Source: an uncultured Bacteroides sp. (GTDB lineage Bacteria > Bacteroidota > Bacteroidia > Bacteroidales > Bacteroidaceae). Taken from it: DNA of 64,000 bases. Shown here piece after piece: positions 25,192 through 33,737 of this stretch. The position numbers were made by a program, and so were the translations under genes. The DNA is taken from the NCBI GenBank assembly GCA_949289295.1, contig CASENM010000016.1:37067-101066 (forward strand). Reading direction: 5' to 3'. Under the pieces are notes generated by a model, which saw nothing but the letters and a program-made list of their open reading frames with translations, was not told where the DNA came from and did no database searches. Each line of letters opens with the position of its first letter. Position 1 is the stretch's first letter.

Positions 25192-26043
25192 ATGAAATAT
25201 TTTGAAGTGACCTTTATCGTACAGCCTTGTAGCGAAACGGCTACAGACGTGTTGTCTGCGCTGACTGCCGACATCGGATTTGAAAGTTTTGTGGAATGTG
25301 AGGGCGGGATGAAAGCCTATGTCCAGCAGCCGCTGTTTGACGAGACCGCACTCGGACAGGTGCTTGCCGGTTTTCCGATGCCTGATGTGAAGATTTCATA
25401 CACGATTGCCGAACCCGAAGACAAGGACTGGAATGAAGAGTGGGAGAAGAATTTTTTCCAGCCTATCGTCATCGGCGACCGTTGTGTCATCCACAGTACG
25501 TTCCACAAGGATTATCCGAAAGCGGAATACGACATTGTAATCAATCCGCAGATGGCGTTCGGTACGGGACATCATGAAACTACCAGCTCCATTCTGGCCG
25601 AACTGCTTGAGGCTGACCTCAGAGGGAAGTCGGTGCTCGATATGGGGTGCGGCACATCCATTCTGGCTATTCTGGCCAGCATGAGGGGAGCCGGCCAGGT
25701 GACAGCTATAGACATTGACGACTGGTGTGTGAACAATTCCCGTGACAACATTGCGCTGAATCATATTTCGAACATAACGGTGGAGTTGGGAGATGCTTCG
25801 TTGCTGGAAGGCAGGAAACCTTTTGACGTGATTATCGCCAACATCAATCGTAATATTCTGCTCCGGGACATGCCCGCTTATGCGGCCTGTATGCATCCCG
25901 GTTCGGAGATTTATATGAGCGGGTTCTATATGGAAGACATTCCCGCCATCCGCGAAAAGGGGGAAAGTCTCGGTATGGAGTTTGTCCACTTCCGGGAGAA
26001 GCATAATTGGGCGGCGGTGAAACTGATCATGAAGCAGGCCTGA
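25192..26043 (+). CDS. prmA: Ribosomal protein L11 methyltransferase
   Basis: A 283-residue SAM-dependent methyltransferase, slightly short for PrmA as is usual in Bacteroidetes. The SAM motif VLDMGCGTSILAI is followed by DID at the end of the next strand (VTAIDIDDWCVNN). The post-I region IIANINRNILL and the upstream NPQMAFGTGHHETT segment are diagnostic of PrmA, which trimethylates L11 in the cytoplasm. ATG 25192 is preferred over an in-frame TTG at 25186. It stands alone behind its own promoter, and a palindromic repeat begins immediately after the stop. Confidence 0.9.
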   Translation: MKYFEVTFIVQPCSETATDVLSALTADIGFESFVECEGGMKAYVQQPLFDETALGQVLAGFPMPDVKISYTIAEPEDKDWNEEWEKNFFQPIVIGDRCVIHSTFHKDYPKAEYDIVINPQMAFGTGHHETTSSILAELLEADLRGKSVLDMGCGTSILAILASMRGAGQVTAIDIDDWCVNNSRDNIALNHISNITVELGDASLLEGRKPFDVIIANINRNILLRDMPAYAACMHPGSEIYMSGFYMEDIPAIREKGESLGMEFVHFREKHNWAAVKLIMKQA

Positions 26044-26046
26044 TGG

Positions 26047-26108
26047 AAAACGCTTCGGCGTTTTGCCTGAAACGTCCCGGCGTTTTGTGTAAAACGCCGA
26101 AGCGTTTC
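26047..26108. repeat. AAAACGCTTCGGCGTTTT palindrome cluster after prmA
   Basis: AAAACGCTTCGGCGTTTT at 26047-26064, a degenerate direct copy at about 26069-26086 (GAAACGTCCCGGCGTTTT), and the inverted copy AAAACGCCGAAGCGTTTC at 26091-26108. The first and last copies form an 18-base stem. It starts 4 bases after the prmA stop and probably acts as a terminator. Related units occur at 42770 and 62105. Confidence 0.7.
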
Positions 26109-26201
26109 AAATTGCCGGGAGTGTGGGCTTATATTTTGCAAAATATCACGGACGGCAATAAAATAATCAGGCCAGAACAGGTGGATGTTTCCTTTTCTCC
26201 G

Positions 26202-26209
26202 TATATTTG
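26202..26209 (+). promoter_or_regulatory. -7 box for the cytochrome biogenesis genes
   Basis: TATATTTG lies 23 bases before the ATG at 26232 and matches TAnnTTTG. Confidence 0.5.
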
Positions 26210-26231
26210 CGATGATTAAATAAGGTAGCGG

Positions 26232-27071
26232 ATGAGAACAGTTGTTGTGTATAAGTTTTGGACGGCATATTTTGTCCTGGCACTTGCCCTTCAGCTTTTT
26301 GCCGGCACCTTTCCCATGGAATTCTTTGCCTTTCCGGTTAATGCAGCCTTCTTGCTGTTCGGGACGGTGGCCATGTGGGTCGTTGTCTGCAATGAAAAGT
26401 CGGGGTCGCGGTTTTCGCGTGTGCTTGGTGCGCCGGCTACCACCTTCATACTTCTGGGTGTATTTACGGCTACCTGTCTGGTTGCCGGTCTTACAGAATA
26501 TCTCCGGACGGATTCGTGGTGGTTCTTTATGATGTTGTCGGCATTGTCGGGCAATTTGTTGTTCACGATATTCCGTGGATTGCGCCGTCCGCGCCGTCAT
26601 CGTCTGCGTTTCGCCCTTACCCATATCGGCCTTTTCGTGGCATTGGCGGGAGGCTTTGCCGGTGCGCCGGACACACACGAGTGGCGTTTCATGGCCCGGC
26701 CGGGCGAAACGGTGGACAAAGCTTTTGATGCATCGGGCAGGGCTGTAAGCCTGGAGCACGAACTGCAGCTGGTGCGTTTTGATATAGAACGTGACGATAA
26801 CGGCTTGCCGCTGGATTACGAGGCTTGGGTCAACGTGGAGGACAAATCCTCCGTTGTCCGTGTAAACCATCCGTACCGTCTGTCATGGTGCGACGATTTG
26901 TATTTGTACGGGTGTGGAGATGCGGAATGCCGCTCGTGCATTCTGCAGATTGTGCGCCAGCCATGGAAGTCTGTCGAGTTCGTCGGGATTGTCATGCTTT
27001 TATGCGGCAGCATATTGCTGTTTGCGGGAAAATTTTCTGTACGGTTTGAAAAAGAAAGGAACGCGTCATGA
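26232..27071 (+). CDS. ResB/Ccs1-like cytochrome c biogenesis membrane protein
   Basis: A 279-residue protein with four or five membrane segments (about 10-28, 33-50, 68-85, 98-115, 248-268) and a periplasmic domain between the last two. It resembles a small ResB/Ccs1, the partner that with CcsA brings reduced apocytochrome and haem together in system II cytochrome c maturation. Its stop overlaps the CcsA-like gene by four bases (ATGA), which fits a fixed complex. It is much smaller than typical ResB, so part of the usual periplasmic domain is missing. The downstream multihaem peroxidase gives a likely client. Confidence 0.68.
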   Translation: MRTVVVYKFWTAYFVLALALQLFAGTFPMEFFAFPVNAAFLLFGTVAMWVVVCNEKSGSRFSRVLGAPATTFILLGVFTATCLVAGLTEYLRTDSWWFFMMLSALSGNLLFTIFRGLRRPRRHRLRFALTHIGLFVALAGGFAGAPDTHEWRFMARPGETVDKAFDASGRAVSLEHELQLVRFDIERDDNGLPLDYEAWVNVEDKSSVVRVNHPYRLSWCDDLYLYGCGDAECRSCILQIVRQPWKSVEFVGIVMLLCGSILLFAGKFSVRFEKERNAS

Positions 27072-27850
27072 CATGGAATGAATACATCTGGTTTGCTGTG
27101 GCGGCATTGGCGTTATGGGTTTCCGGCGCTGTGGTATCGTTCCGCCTGCATGGCTCTGCCAGGACGGCAGTTGTCCTGACGACGGGCGGGCTGTGTGTCT
27201 ATGCAAGTTTCATCCTGGGCATGTGGGATAGCCTGGGCCGTCCGCCGTTGCGTACACTTGGCGAGACCAGACTCTGGTATTCTTTTTTCATGATGGTTTC
27301 CGGGCTTGCCACTTATTGCAGATGGCGTTACCGTTGGATATTGCCCCTGTCGGTAGTGCTGGCGGCGGTGTTTGTATTCGTCAACCTGTTGAAGCCCGAA
27401 TTGCATAGCCAGTATATGATGCCGGCCTTGCAGAGCTTTTGGTTCGTGCCGCATGTGACGGTTTACATGTTTTCGTACTCGTTGTTGGGATGTGCCTTTA
27501 TCCTTGCTGTAGTGGATATGTGCAGCCGTCCGGCCGGTTACTTGTCTGCGGCCGACAGGCTTGTGGCTGTAGGCCTTGCGTTTCTGACGTTCGGTATGCT
27601 GAGCGGTGCGCTTTGGGCAAAGGATGCGTGGGGCTATTATTGGAGTTGGGACCCGAAAGAAACCTGGGCCGCGGTTACCTGGGGCGTTTACGTGCTCTAC
27701 CTTCATTTGCGGCTGTACGGAAAGGGGCGGCTGTGGCCCCGGCTTCTGATTGTCATGGGGTTTGTCTGTATGCAGATGTGCTGGTATGGCGTGAACTATC
27801 TGCCTTCTGCCCAGGAAAGTATGCATACCTATTCTACAATGGGTGGATAG
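27068..27850 (+). CDS. ccsA: CcsA/ResC-like haem-handling membrane protein
   Basis: A 260-residue protein with about eight membrane helices. It contains the haem-handling WWD-type motif WGYYWSWDPKETWAAVTWGV (near residue 198) and conserved periplasmic histidines (FVPHVTVYM, NYLPSAQESMHTY). CcsA moves haem across the membrane and presents it to apocytochromes. It overlaps the ResB-like gene and is followed at about 70 bases by the cytochrome c peroxidase gene, so the three probably act together. Confidence 0.82.
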   Translation: MTWNEYIWFAVAALALWVSGAVVSFRLHGSARTAVVLTTGGLCVYASFILGMWDSLGRPPLRTLGETRLWYSFFMMVSGLATYCRWRYRWILPLSVVLAAVFVFVNLLKPELHSQYMMPALQSFWFVPHVTVYMFSYSLLGCAFILAVVDMCSRPAGYLSAADRLVAVGLAFLTFGMLSGALWAKDAWGYYWSWDPKETWAAVTWGVYVLYLHLRLYGKGRLWPRLLIVMGFVCMQMCWYGVNYLPSAQESMHTYSTMGG

Positions 27851-27919
27851 GAAGTCCGGAATCTTTTATAAAAACAGAAATAAACATCATTCAATAAATT
27901 AAAGAAAGGAGAACCAGAA

Positions 27920-29320
27920 ATGAAGAAAAGTTCAAAAATCGCTCTTGGCGTGGTTGGCTTGATAGCTGTCGGAGCAGTAGCTTACCGCGTCGTCAATGTG
28001 GCTCCGTCAGCTTCGCTGCCATCCAACAGCCAGCTGGCTGAGGTTCTGAAAGACGGCGGTTGTGCTTCGTGTCACACGGCCAACCCTGAACTGCCTTTTT
28101 ATGCGAACCTGCCTATAGCCAAGTCGCTGATAGGCGATCATGTAAGAGAGGGCTACAATGTGTTTGACATCGCTCCGCTGATGGAAGCGCTCGCCGCTGG
28201 TGCGAAACCCGACGAGATAGATCTGGCGAAGGTGGAGCAGAGTATTGCGGACGGTTCTATGCCGATGGCATCGTATTATCTCGTGCATTGGGGGTCGTCC
28301 ATAACGGATACGAAACGCGACATGTCTTTGGCTGCCGTGAAAGAAATCCGGGCGGAATTCTATCCCAATACGTTGGCCGCACCTCAGTTTGCCAATGAGG
28401 CTATACGCCCCATTCCCGACAGTGTTCCTTACGATTCGTGCAAAGCCGCCCTTGGCGAGGAGCTTTATCACGACACCCGACTTTCGGCTGACGGTACGGT
28501 ATCTTGTGCTACCTGCCATGGCATAGGTACGGGCGGTGTGGACAACAAGCGGTATTCGGAAGGTATAAAAGGACAGCTCGGAGGTGTGAACGCACCGACC
28601 GTGTATAACGCTTGCTTCAATTTTGCGCAGTTCTGGGACGGACGTGCGGGCACATTGGCCGAGCAGGCCGGCGGTCCTCCTCTCAATCCGGTAGAGATGG
28701 GATGCAAGTCGTTCGACGAGATTGTGGAGCGTCTTTCAAAGGACAAGGATTTCACGAAACGTTTCAACAAGGCATATCCGGAAGGAATGAGCCAGGCTTC
28801 GATTACGGATGCGATAGCCGAGTATGAAAAGACACTGGTTACGCCTGATTCGCCTTTCGACCGTTATCTGAAAGGTGAAGAAAACGCTATGACTCCAGAG
28901 CAAATAGAAGGCTATGCACTTTTCAAGCAGTATGCGTGTGCAACCTGCCATGCCGGTGTGAATATGGGAGGCTTGTCGTATGAGCTTATGGGGCAGCGTG
29001 AAAATTATTTTGAAGACCGCAACCTTACGCTTAAATCCGGGTTGACTGACGGTGATAACGGACGATGGGCGCAGACCAAGCAAGAACGCGACCGCTATCG
29101 TTTCAAGACACCGTCGTTGCGTAATGTGGAGTTGACTTATCCTTATTATCATGACGGTAGTGTGAATACGCTTGACGAAGCTGTGACGAAGATGGCCAAA
29201 TATCAAGTGGGTAGGGAGATGCCGGCAGAAGAGGCCGACAAGGTGGTCAGCTACCTTCGCGCTCTCAATGGTGAGTATAAGGGTAAACCGCTGACGAACA
29301 GCAATATGAAAGGAGAATAA
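27920..29320 (+). CDS. Triheme cytochrome c peroxidase-like protein
   Basis: A 466-residue exported protein with an N-terminal membrane anchor (KIALGVVGLIAVGAVAY). It has three CxxCH haem sites: CASCH at 48-52, CATCH near 195 and CATCH near 340. The last two lie in a domain like diheme bacterial cytochrome c peroxidase (LGEELYHDTRLSADGTVSC, WDGRAGTLAEQ, TPSLRNVELTYPYYHDGS). The first haem lies in an extra N-terminal haem-binding domain. It should reduce hydrogen peroxide in the periplasm with electrons from quinol or another donor. The extra haem may replace a soluble cytochrome donor. It follows dedicated haem-attachment genes and ends with a strong terminator. Confidence 0.87.
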   Translation: MKKSSKIALGVVGLIAVGAVAYRVVNVAPSASLPSNSQLAEVLKDGGCASCHTANPELPFYANLPIAKSLIGDHVREGYNVFDIAPLMEALAAGAKPDEIDLAKVEQSIADGSMPMASYYLVHWGSSITDTKRDMSLAAVKEIRAEFYPNTLAAPQFANEAIRPIPDSVPYDSCKAALGEELYHDTRLSADGTVSCATCHGIGTGGVDNKRYSEGIKGQLGGVNAPTVYNACFNFAQFWDGRAGTLAEQAGGPPLNPVEMGCKSFDEIVERLSKDKDFTKRFNKAYPEGMSQASITDAIAEYEKTLVTPDSPFDRYLKGEENAMTPEQIEGYALFKQYACATCHAGVNMGGLSYELMGQRENYFEDRNLTLKSGLTDGDNGRWAQTKQERDRYRFKTPSLRNVELTYPYYHDGSVNTLDEAVTKMAKYQVGREMPAEEADKVVSYLRALNGEYKGKPLTNSNMKGE

Positions 29321-29352
29321 AGACTGACGTTGAGTCGGTCATGTCAAGATTG

Positions 29353-29397
29353 ATGTCCATGGATACGGTAGGTTGCCGTATTCATGGACATTTTTTT
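29353..29397 (+). terminator. Terminator after the cytochrome c peroxidase gene
   Basis: ATGTCCATGGATACGG (29353-29368) pairs with CCGTATTCATGGACAT (29376-29391) over 16 bases with one G-U, and TTTTTTT follows. The loop is 7 bases. Confidence 0.85.
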
Positions 29398-29418
29398 GAT
29401 TACGATAGTTTCACTATA

Positions 29419-30165
29419 TCAATCTCCGGTACGGAAATCACTGACAGAGGTATTCTCTAAGGAGACTTCTTCAAAAATGCTGGTGCATATGCCCGAGGTA
29501 GGACTTTGGCTGGCTATACCCACCATTATTTGTGACGGATAATAGTTTTTGTACAATCTTACCATCTGCCATTCTTTTTTGTCGAAAGAATAATAGCTGG
29601 CCAGTGTCCGGGTATCTGATGAAAGGCGTAGATAAACGGTCTGTACGTCAAGCTTCTGGTGATTGTTGTCGTCTGATGTCCCAAGCGTGCGCACGGTCAC
29701 GATGCGATGGTTGCCTCGTTCGTCCTGTTCGAAGCACAATTTCTGCCATGTGGTGTCATTGGCATAGACGAAAAGGTCGGCGGCATTATACAGTCCCTCT
29801 TTCGTGAATCCGGGCGTGACCTTGGCAGTGAAGGTGAAAGGTCTGGTGTTGTCTATGGGCGAGAGTAAAATGGGAATCGTGTTGTTTGTAAGTTTTCCGT
29901 TCGGGTCGCAAAATATATCCCGTTTCTCTGTACAGCGGAATTCCAGCTTTTCCGGTTCTGCGATGCTGATGCAAGTGTCAGCGCCGTTAAGGGCGTGTGT
30001 GAAAGACAAGTTGCCTAACCGTATGTCGCATTTCGTGATGTTTTCTGCCATCGTCTTTTCTTTCGGAGTGGCAGATTCCACGCCTGTCTGTCTTGCGTTT
30101 TGCTGGCAGCTTCCTAAGGCCAGTGTGCCCAATAGGGCAGCGGTAAGAATCGTTGTTCTCTTCAT
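29419..30165 (-). CDS. DUF1349-like lipoprotein
   Basis: A 248-residue lipoprotein from ATG 30165. The lipobox LGSC (MKRTTILTAALLGTLALGSC) predicts membrane anchoring. The mature part looks like the concanavalin-A-like DUF1349 fold (FTFTAKVTPGFTKEGLYNAA, SYYSFDKKEWQMVRLY, SIFEEVSLEN). Such domains usually bind or sense carbohydrates. It is divergent from a LuxR-type regulator gene 167 bases away, and the same divergent pairing occurs at 36874-38401. The two DUF1349-like proteins share the pattern YSFD-KE and FE--S. A longer start at 30198 would place a basic stretch before the signal and is unlikely. Confidence 0.72.
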   Translation of the reverse strand: MKRTTILTAALLGTLALGSCQQNARQTGVESATPKEKTMAENITKCDIRLGNLSFTHALNGADTCISIAEPEKLEFRCTEKRDIFCDPNGKLTNNTIPILLSPIDNTRPFTFTAKVTPGFTKEGLYNAADLFVYANDTTWQKLCFEQDERGNHRIVTVRTLGTSDDNNHQKLDVQTVYLRLSSDTRTLASYYSFDKKEWQMVRLYKNYYPSQIMVGIASQSPTSGICTSIFEEVSLENTSVSDFRTGD

Positions 30166-30223
30166 CGTTTTTCTTCTTTTTATAATTTTTCGAATCAATA
30201 ATAAGGATTTCCGTGGGATTCGT

Positions 30224-30231
30224 TAACTTTG
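30224..30231 (+). promoter_or_regulatory. -7 box for the first LuxR-type gene
   Basis: TAACTTTG matches TAnnTTTG; the leader to 30333 would be about 95 bases. It faces the minus-strand box at 30278-30285. Confidence 0.45.
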
Positions 30232-30277
30232 TCGGCATCGTTGTTGCTGAACAAGATTGGAACGCCGTTGACGTGTG

Positions 30278-30285
30278 CAAAGTTA
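30278..30285 (-). promoter_or_regulatory. -7 box for the DUF1349-like lipoprotein gene
   Basis: The minus strand reads TAACTTTG; the leader to 30165 would be about 105 bases. A second, weaker candidate (TAATTTTG) lies at 30313-30320. Confidence 0.45.
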
Positions 30286-30332
30286 GCGGGTTTATGCAGA
30301 ATATACAATAGTCAAAATTAGCCATTTCAGAC

Positions 30333-31097
30333 ATGGATGCCAAAGGTGAGGAATTGAAAGAACAGTTTGTGAGACAAGATTTTAGCCATTTCGATGACAG
30401 TCGGCAGGACATCTTGGAAGAAAAGAAAAGATTGGCCCGGTTGTTTTCAGAGGTGGAGAATGGCATAGTGGTATTAACTGATTTTGAGAAAGAGACCAGC
30501 TACATATATGCTGGTAAATTAGGTGAGAAAATAGGGTTGGGACAAACTGTCATGCAAGAATCGTCCGTATTCGAAGAAAGGATATTCAGCCTCATTCCGC
30601 CAGAGGAGTTGATGGAGAGACATGTATTGGAGCTCCGCTTCATCCAACTTCAGAAAATATTGCCTGTCAACGAACGCCCTTGTTATAATACAATCTGCAC
30701 ACTTCATTTCCAAATCCCTGAATATGGGCGTATTCCGATACTTCACCGTACATATTATCTGGAGAGTTTGCCCAATGGAAGCATATGGCTCTCTCTTTGC
30801 ATTTACACTCCTTTCATTGGTAGCGTCAGCGCAATCTATAGCATTGTGAATAATCGGACGGGAGAAATGTTGTTGTCTGAAACTTATGAACGGATTGACA
30901 GAAAAATACTCTCTGCGCGCGAAACGACAATATTGAGTTTGTTGGCCAAAGGGCAAAGCAGCAAACGAATCGCTGATACCTTGCACATATCAGTCAATAC
31001 AGTTTATCGTCATAGGCAGAATATTCTTGCAGCACTGCAAGTTAGCAATACGGCTGCTGCTGTAGAAATAGCCTTGAGGCTTCATCTCATTTCTTGA
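30333..31097 (+). CDS. LuxR-type regulator, first copy
   Basis: A 254-residue protein. The last 65 residues are a LuxR helix-turn-helix (ILSARETTILSLLAKGQSSK, NTVYRHRQNILAALQVSN). The N-terminal 190 residues contain a PAS-like ligand domain (IVVLTDFEKETSYIYAG, then IFSLIPPEELMERHVLELRF). It closely parallels the second regulator at 36874-37629 in both halves, including IFSLI-P--L---H--EL-F. It is divergent from the DUF1349-like lipoprotein gene, which it probably controls. There is no receiver domain, so it may sense a small ligand directly. Confidence 0.8.
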   Translation: MDAKGEELKEQFVRQDFSHFDDSRQDILEEKKRLARLFSEVENGIVVLTDFEKETSYIYAGKLGEKIGLGQTVMQESSVFEERIFSLIPPEELMERHVLELRFIQLQKILPVNERPCYNTICTLHFQIPEYGRIPILHRTYYLESLPNGSIWLSLCIYTPFIGSVSAIYSIVNNRTGEMLLSETYERIDRKILSARETTILSLLAKGQSSKRIADTLHISVNTVYRHRQNILAALQVSNTAAAVEIALRLHLIS

Positions 31098-31228
31098 AAT
31101 AGAAGAAGCAGTTTAGGGCAGCAACTTCAGCCTTCTTTTAGAATTCCGCAATCTTCTTCTAACTTTCTAATTCTCAATTTCTATTGCGTTAATCTGTGTT
31201 TTCGCGACGTTTTTTCATGGATTTTTCG

Positions 31229-31236
31229 TAAGTTTG
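31229..31236 (+). promoter_or_regulatory. -7 box for the NfnAB-type gene
   Basis: TAAGTTTG matches TAnnTTTG and lies about 60 bases before the ATG at 31296. Confidence 0.45.
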
Positions 31237-31295
31237 TGGCAATTTATAAATAATGGACATACATAGAATAACTAACTTATTTGGATATTTTGACA

Positions 31296-33587
31296 ATGAA
31301 CAGGATTCTTTCGAAAGAACATTTTTCTGAAAAGGTCTTCAAACTGGTAGTTGAAGCTCCCTTGATAGCAAAGTCGCGCAAGGCGGGTCATTTTGTGATT
31401 GTACGTGTAGGTGAAAAGGGAGAACGCATGCCGTTGACCATTGCGGCGGCCGATCCGGTGAAAGGGACTATCACATTGGTCGTGCAGGAGGTCGGTCTGT
31501 CGTCAACACGCTTGTGCGAACTGAATGAAGGCGACTATATTACGGATGTGGTAGGGCCACTTGGCAAAGCCACTCATATTGAAAATTTCGGTACAGTGGT
31601 TTGTGCCGGCGGAGGAGTGGGAGTGGCTCCGATGCTTCCTATCGTCCAGGCGCTGAAAGCTGCGGGAAACCGTGTGATAACTGTACTTGCGGGACGGACG
31701 AAAGAATTGATTATTCTTGAAAAAGAGATGCGTGAAAGTTCTGACGAAGTGGTAATCATGACCGATGACGGTTCTTACGGACAGAAAGGACTGGTGACCG
31801 ACGGGGTGGAAGCCATCATCAAACGTGAAAAAGTGGACAAATGTTTTGCCATAGGTCCGGCTGTCATGATGAAATATGTGTGTCTGCTTACCAAAAAATA
31901 TAATATCCCGACAGATGTGTCATTGAATACAATCATGGTAGACGGAACAGGTATGTGTGGTGCTTGCCGAATCACGGTAGGAGGGAAGACCCGTTTCGTC
32001 TGTGTGGATGGACCGGAGTTTGACGGACATCAGGTAGACTTCGATGAAATGTTGAAGCGTATGGGCGCTTTCAAGGATGTGGAACGTGAAGAAATCCATA
32101 AGCTTGACAGCCATCCGCAGGTTTGCAAGGCAGAAGACAGTCTGACAGACCGTAATGCTCCGTGGCGTGAGGCGCTTCGCAAGCAGATGAAGCCGAAAGA
32201 ACGTACGGCGATTCCGCGGGTGAAGATGAATGAGCTTGATCCTGAATACCGTTCGCATAGCCGCAAGGAGGAGGTGAATCTGGGACTGGACGAAGAACAG
32301 GCGCTGACCGAAGCGAAACGCTGTCTGGACTGTCCTAACCCCTCATGTATGGAAGGTTGCCCGGTAGGTATCAATATACCGTCGTTCATCAAGAACATCG
32401 AGAGAGGTGAGTTCCTGAATGCGGCCCGTGTGCTGAAGCAGACCAGTGCACTTCCGGCCGTATGCGGCCGTGTTTGTCCGCAGGAAAAGCAGTGTGAGTC
32501 AAAATGTATTCATCTGAAGATGGGGCATGAAGCGGTGGCTATCGGTTACCTTGAACGTTTCGCGGCCGATTATGAGCGTGAAAGCGGACAGATTTCCGTT
32601 CCCGAAATCGAAGCGGGAAACGGCATGAAGGTGGCGGTGGTCGGTTCCGGTCCTGCCGGACTTTCGTTTGCGGGCGATATGGCCAAGAAAGGCTATGAAG
32701 TGACTGTGTTCGAGGCATTGCATGAAATCGGCGGTGTATTGAAATATGGTATTCCTGAATTCCGTTTGCCGAACAAGATTGTAGACGTGGAAATAGAGAA
32801 CCTGTCTAAAATGGGGGTTACCTTCGTAAAGGATTGTATTGTGGGCAAAACAATCAGTGTAGCCGATCTGGAGCAGGCAGGATTTAAAGGCATTTTTGTC
32901 GCTTCGGGTGCAGGTCTGCCTAATTTCATGAATATTCCAGGAGAAAATTCCATCAATATCATGTCATCCAACGAATATCTGACCCGTGTCAATCTGATGG
33001 ATGCGGCCAGTGAGGATTCGGACACTCCGGTTCCGTTCGGCAAACGTGTGGCCGTAATAGGCGGCGGAAATACGGCAATGGACTCTGTGCGCACGGCCAA
33101 ACGTCTGGGGGCGGAAAGAGCGATGATTATCTACCGCCGTTCGGAAGCCGAAATGCCTGCCCGGGCAGAAGAAGTGAAACATGCAAAAGAGGAAGGCGTG
33201 GAATTCCTTACCCTGCATAATCCGATAGAGTACAAGGCCGACGAACAGGGCCGGGTGAAACAGGTAGTCCTGCAGAAAATGGAACTGGGTGAGCCTGACG
33301 CGTCCGGCCGCCGTAGTCCGGTGCCTGTTCCGGGAGCGGTCGAAACCATTGATATCGATATGGCTATCGTGAGCGTAGGTGTATCTCCGAATCCGATAGT
33401 ACCGCACTCGGTGGAAGGTCTGGAGTTGGGACGAAAGGGAACGATTGCCGTCAATGAAAACATGCAGTCGTCTATTCCGACCATTTACGCCGGAGGCGAT
33501 ATCGTACGCGGCGGAGCAACTGTGATTCTGGCGATGGGTGACGGCCGTCATGCTGCCGCGGCGATGGATAAACAGCTGCGCGGTTAA
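31296..33587 (+). CDS. NfnAB-type fusion: ferredoxin-NADP reductase/GltD-like oxidoreductase
   Basis: A 763-residue fusion. Residues 1-270 resemble the FAD/NAD-binding PyrK/NfnA subunit with a [2Fe-2S] cysteine set near 221-236 (GMCGACRITVGGKTRFVC). Residues 300-763 resemble glutamate synthase small subunit/NfnB, with an N-terminal [4Fe-4S] cysteine region (CLDCPNPSCMEGCPVG, CGRVCPQEKQCESKC), an FAD site (GSGPAGLSFAGD near 449) and an NADPH site (GGGNTAMDSV near 588). NfnAB enzymes bifurcate electrons between NADH, NADPH and ferredoxin in the cytoplasm, which suits the ferredoxin-linked 2-oxoacid oxidoreductase in the window. ATG 31296 is chosen over an in-frame TTG at 31281. Databases often label it as dihydroorotate dehydrogenase B/glutamate synthase. 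Confidence 0.85.
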   Translation: MNRILSKEHFSEKVFKLVVEAPLIAKSRKAGHFVIVRVGEKGERMPLTIAAADPVKGTITLVVQEVGLSSTRLCELNEGDYITDVVGPLGKATHIENFGTVVCAGGGVGVAPMLPIVQALKAAGNRVITVLAGRTKELIILEKEMRESSDEVVIMTDDGSYGQKGLVTDGVEAIIKREKVDKCFAIGPAVMMKYVCLLTKKYNIPTDVSLNTIMVDGTGMCGACRITVGGKTRFVCVDGPEFDGHQVDFDEMLKRMGAFKDVEREEIHKLDSHPQVCKAEDSLTDRNAPWREALRKQMKPKERTAIPRVKMNELDPEYRSHSRKEEVNLGLDEEQALTEAKRCLDCPNPSCMEGCPVGINIPSFIKNIERGEFLNAARVLKQTSALPAVCGRVCPQEKQCESKCIHLKMGHEAVAIGYLERFAADYERESGQISVPEIEAGNGMKVAVVGSGPAGLSFAGDMAKKGYEVTVFEALHEIGGVLKYGIPEFRLPNKIVDVEIENLSKMGVTFVKDCIVGKTISVADLEQAGFKGIFVASGAGLPNFMNIPGENSINIMSSNEYLTRVNLMDAASEDSDTPVPFGKRVAVIGGGNTAMDSVRTAKRLGAERAMIIYRRSEAEMPARAEEVKHAKEEGVEFLTLHNPIEYKADEQGRVKQVVLQKMELGEPDASGRRSPVPVPGAVETIDIDMAIVSVGVSPNPIVPHSVEGLELGRKGTIAVNENMQSSIPTIYAGGDIVRGGATVILAMGDGRHAAAAMDKQLRG

Positions 33588-33652
33588 AAACGATTCTGAC
33601 GAGTTGGCATGGTCTGCACTTTCTTGCAGACTTGTGCAATATGCTTTTTCAT

Positions 33653-33716
33653 AAAATCTCCAGGTTGGACAAGGAGGCCAAGTTGGCGGTCTTTGTTCAG
33701 CCTGGAGATTTTGCGT
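33653..33716 (+). terminator. Terminator after the NfnAB-type gene
   Basis: AAAATCTCCAGG (33653-33664) pairs with CCTGGAGATTTT (33701-33712) around a 36-base loop. A smaller hairpin, GTCTGCA/TGCAGAC, lies upstream at about 33613-33631. The pair serves the convergent genes ending at 33587 and 33738. Confidence 0.6.
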
Positions 33717-33737
33717 ATCAGCAGCTATCAGCTGACA

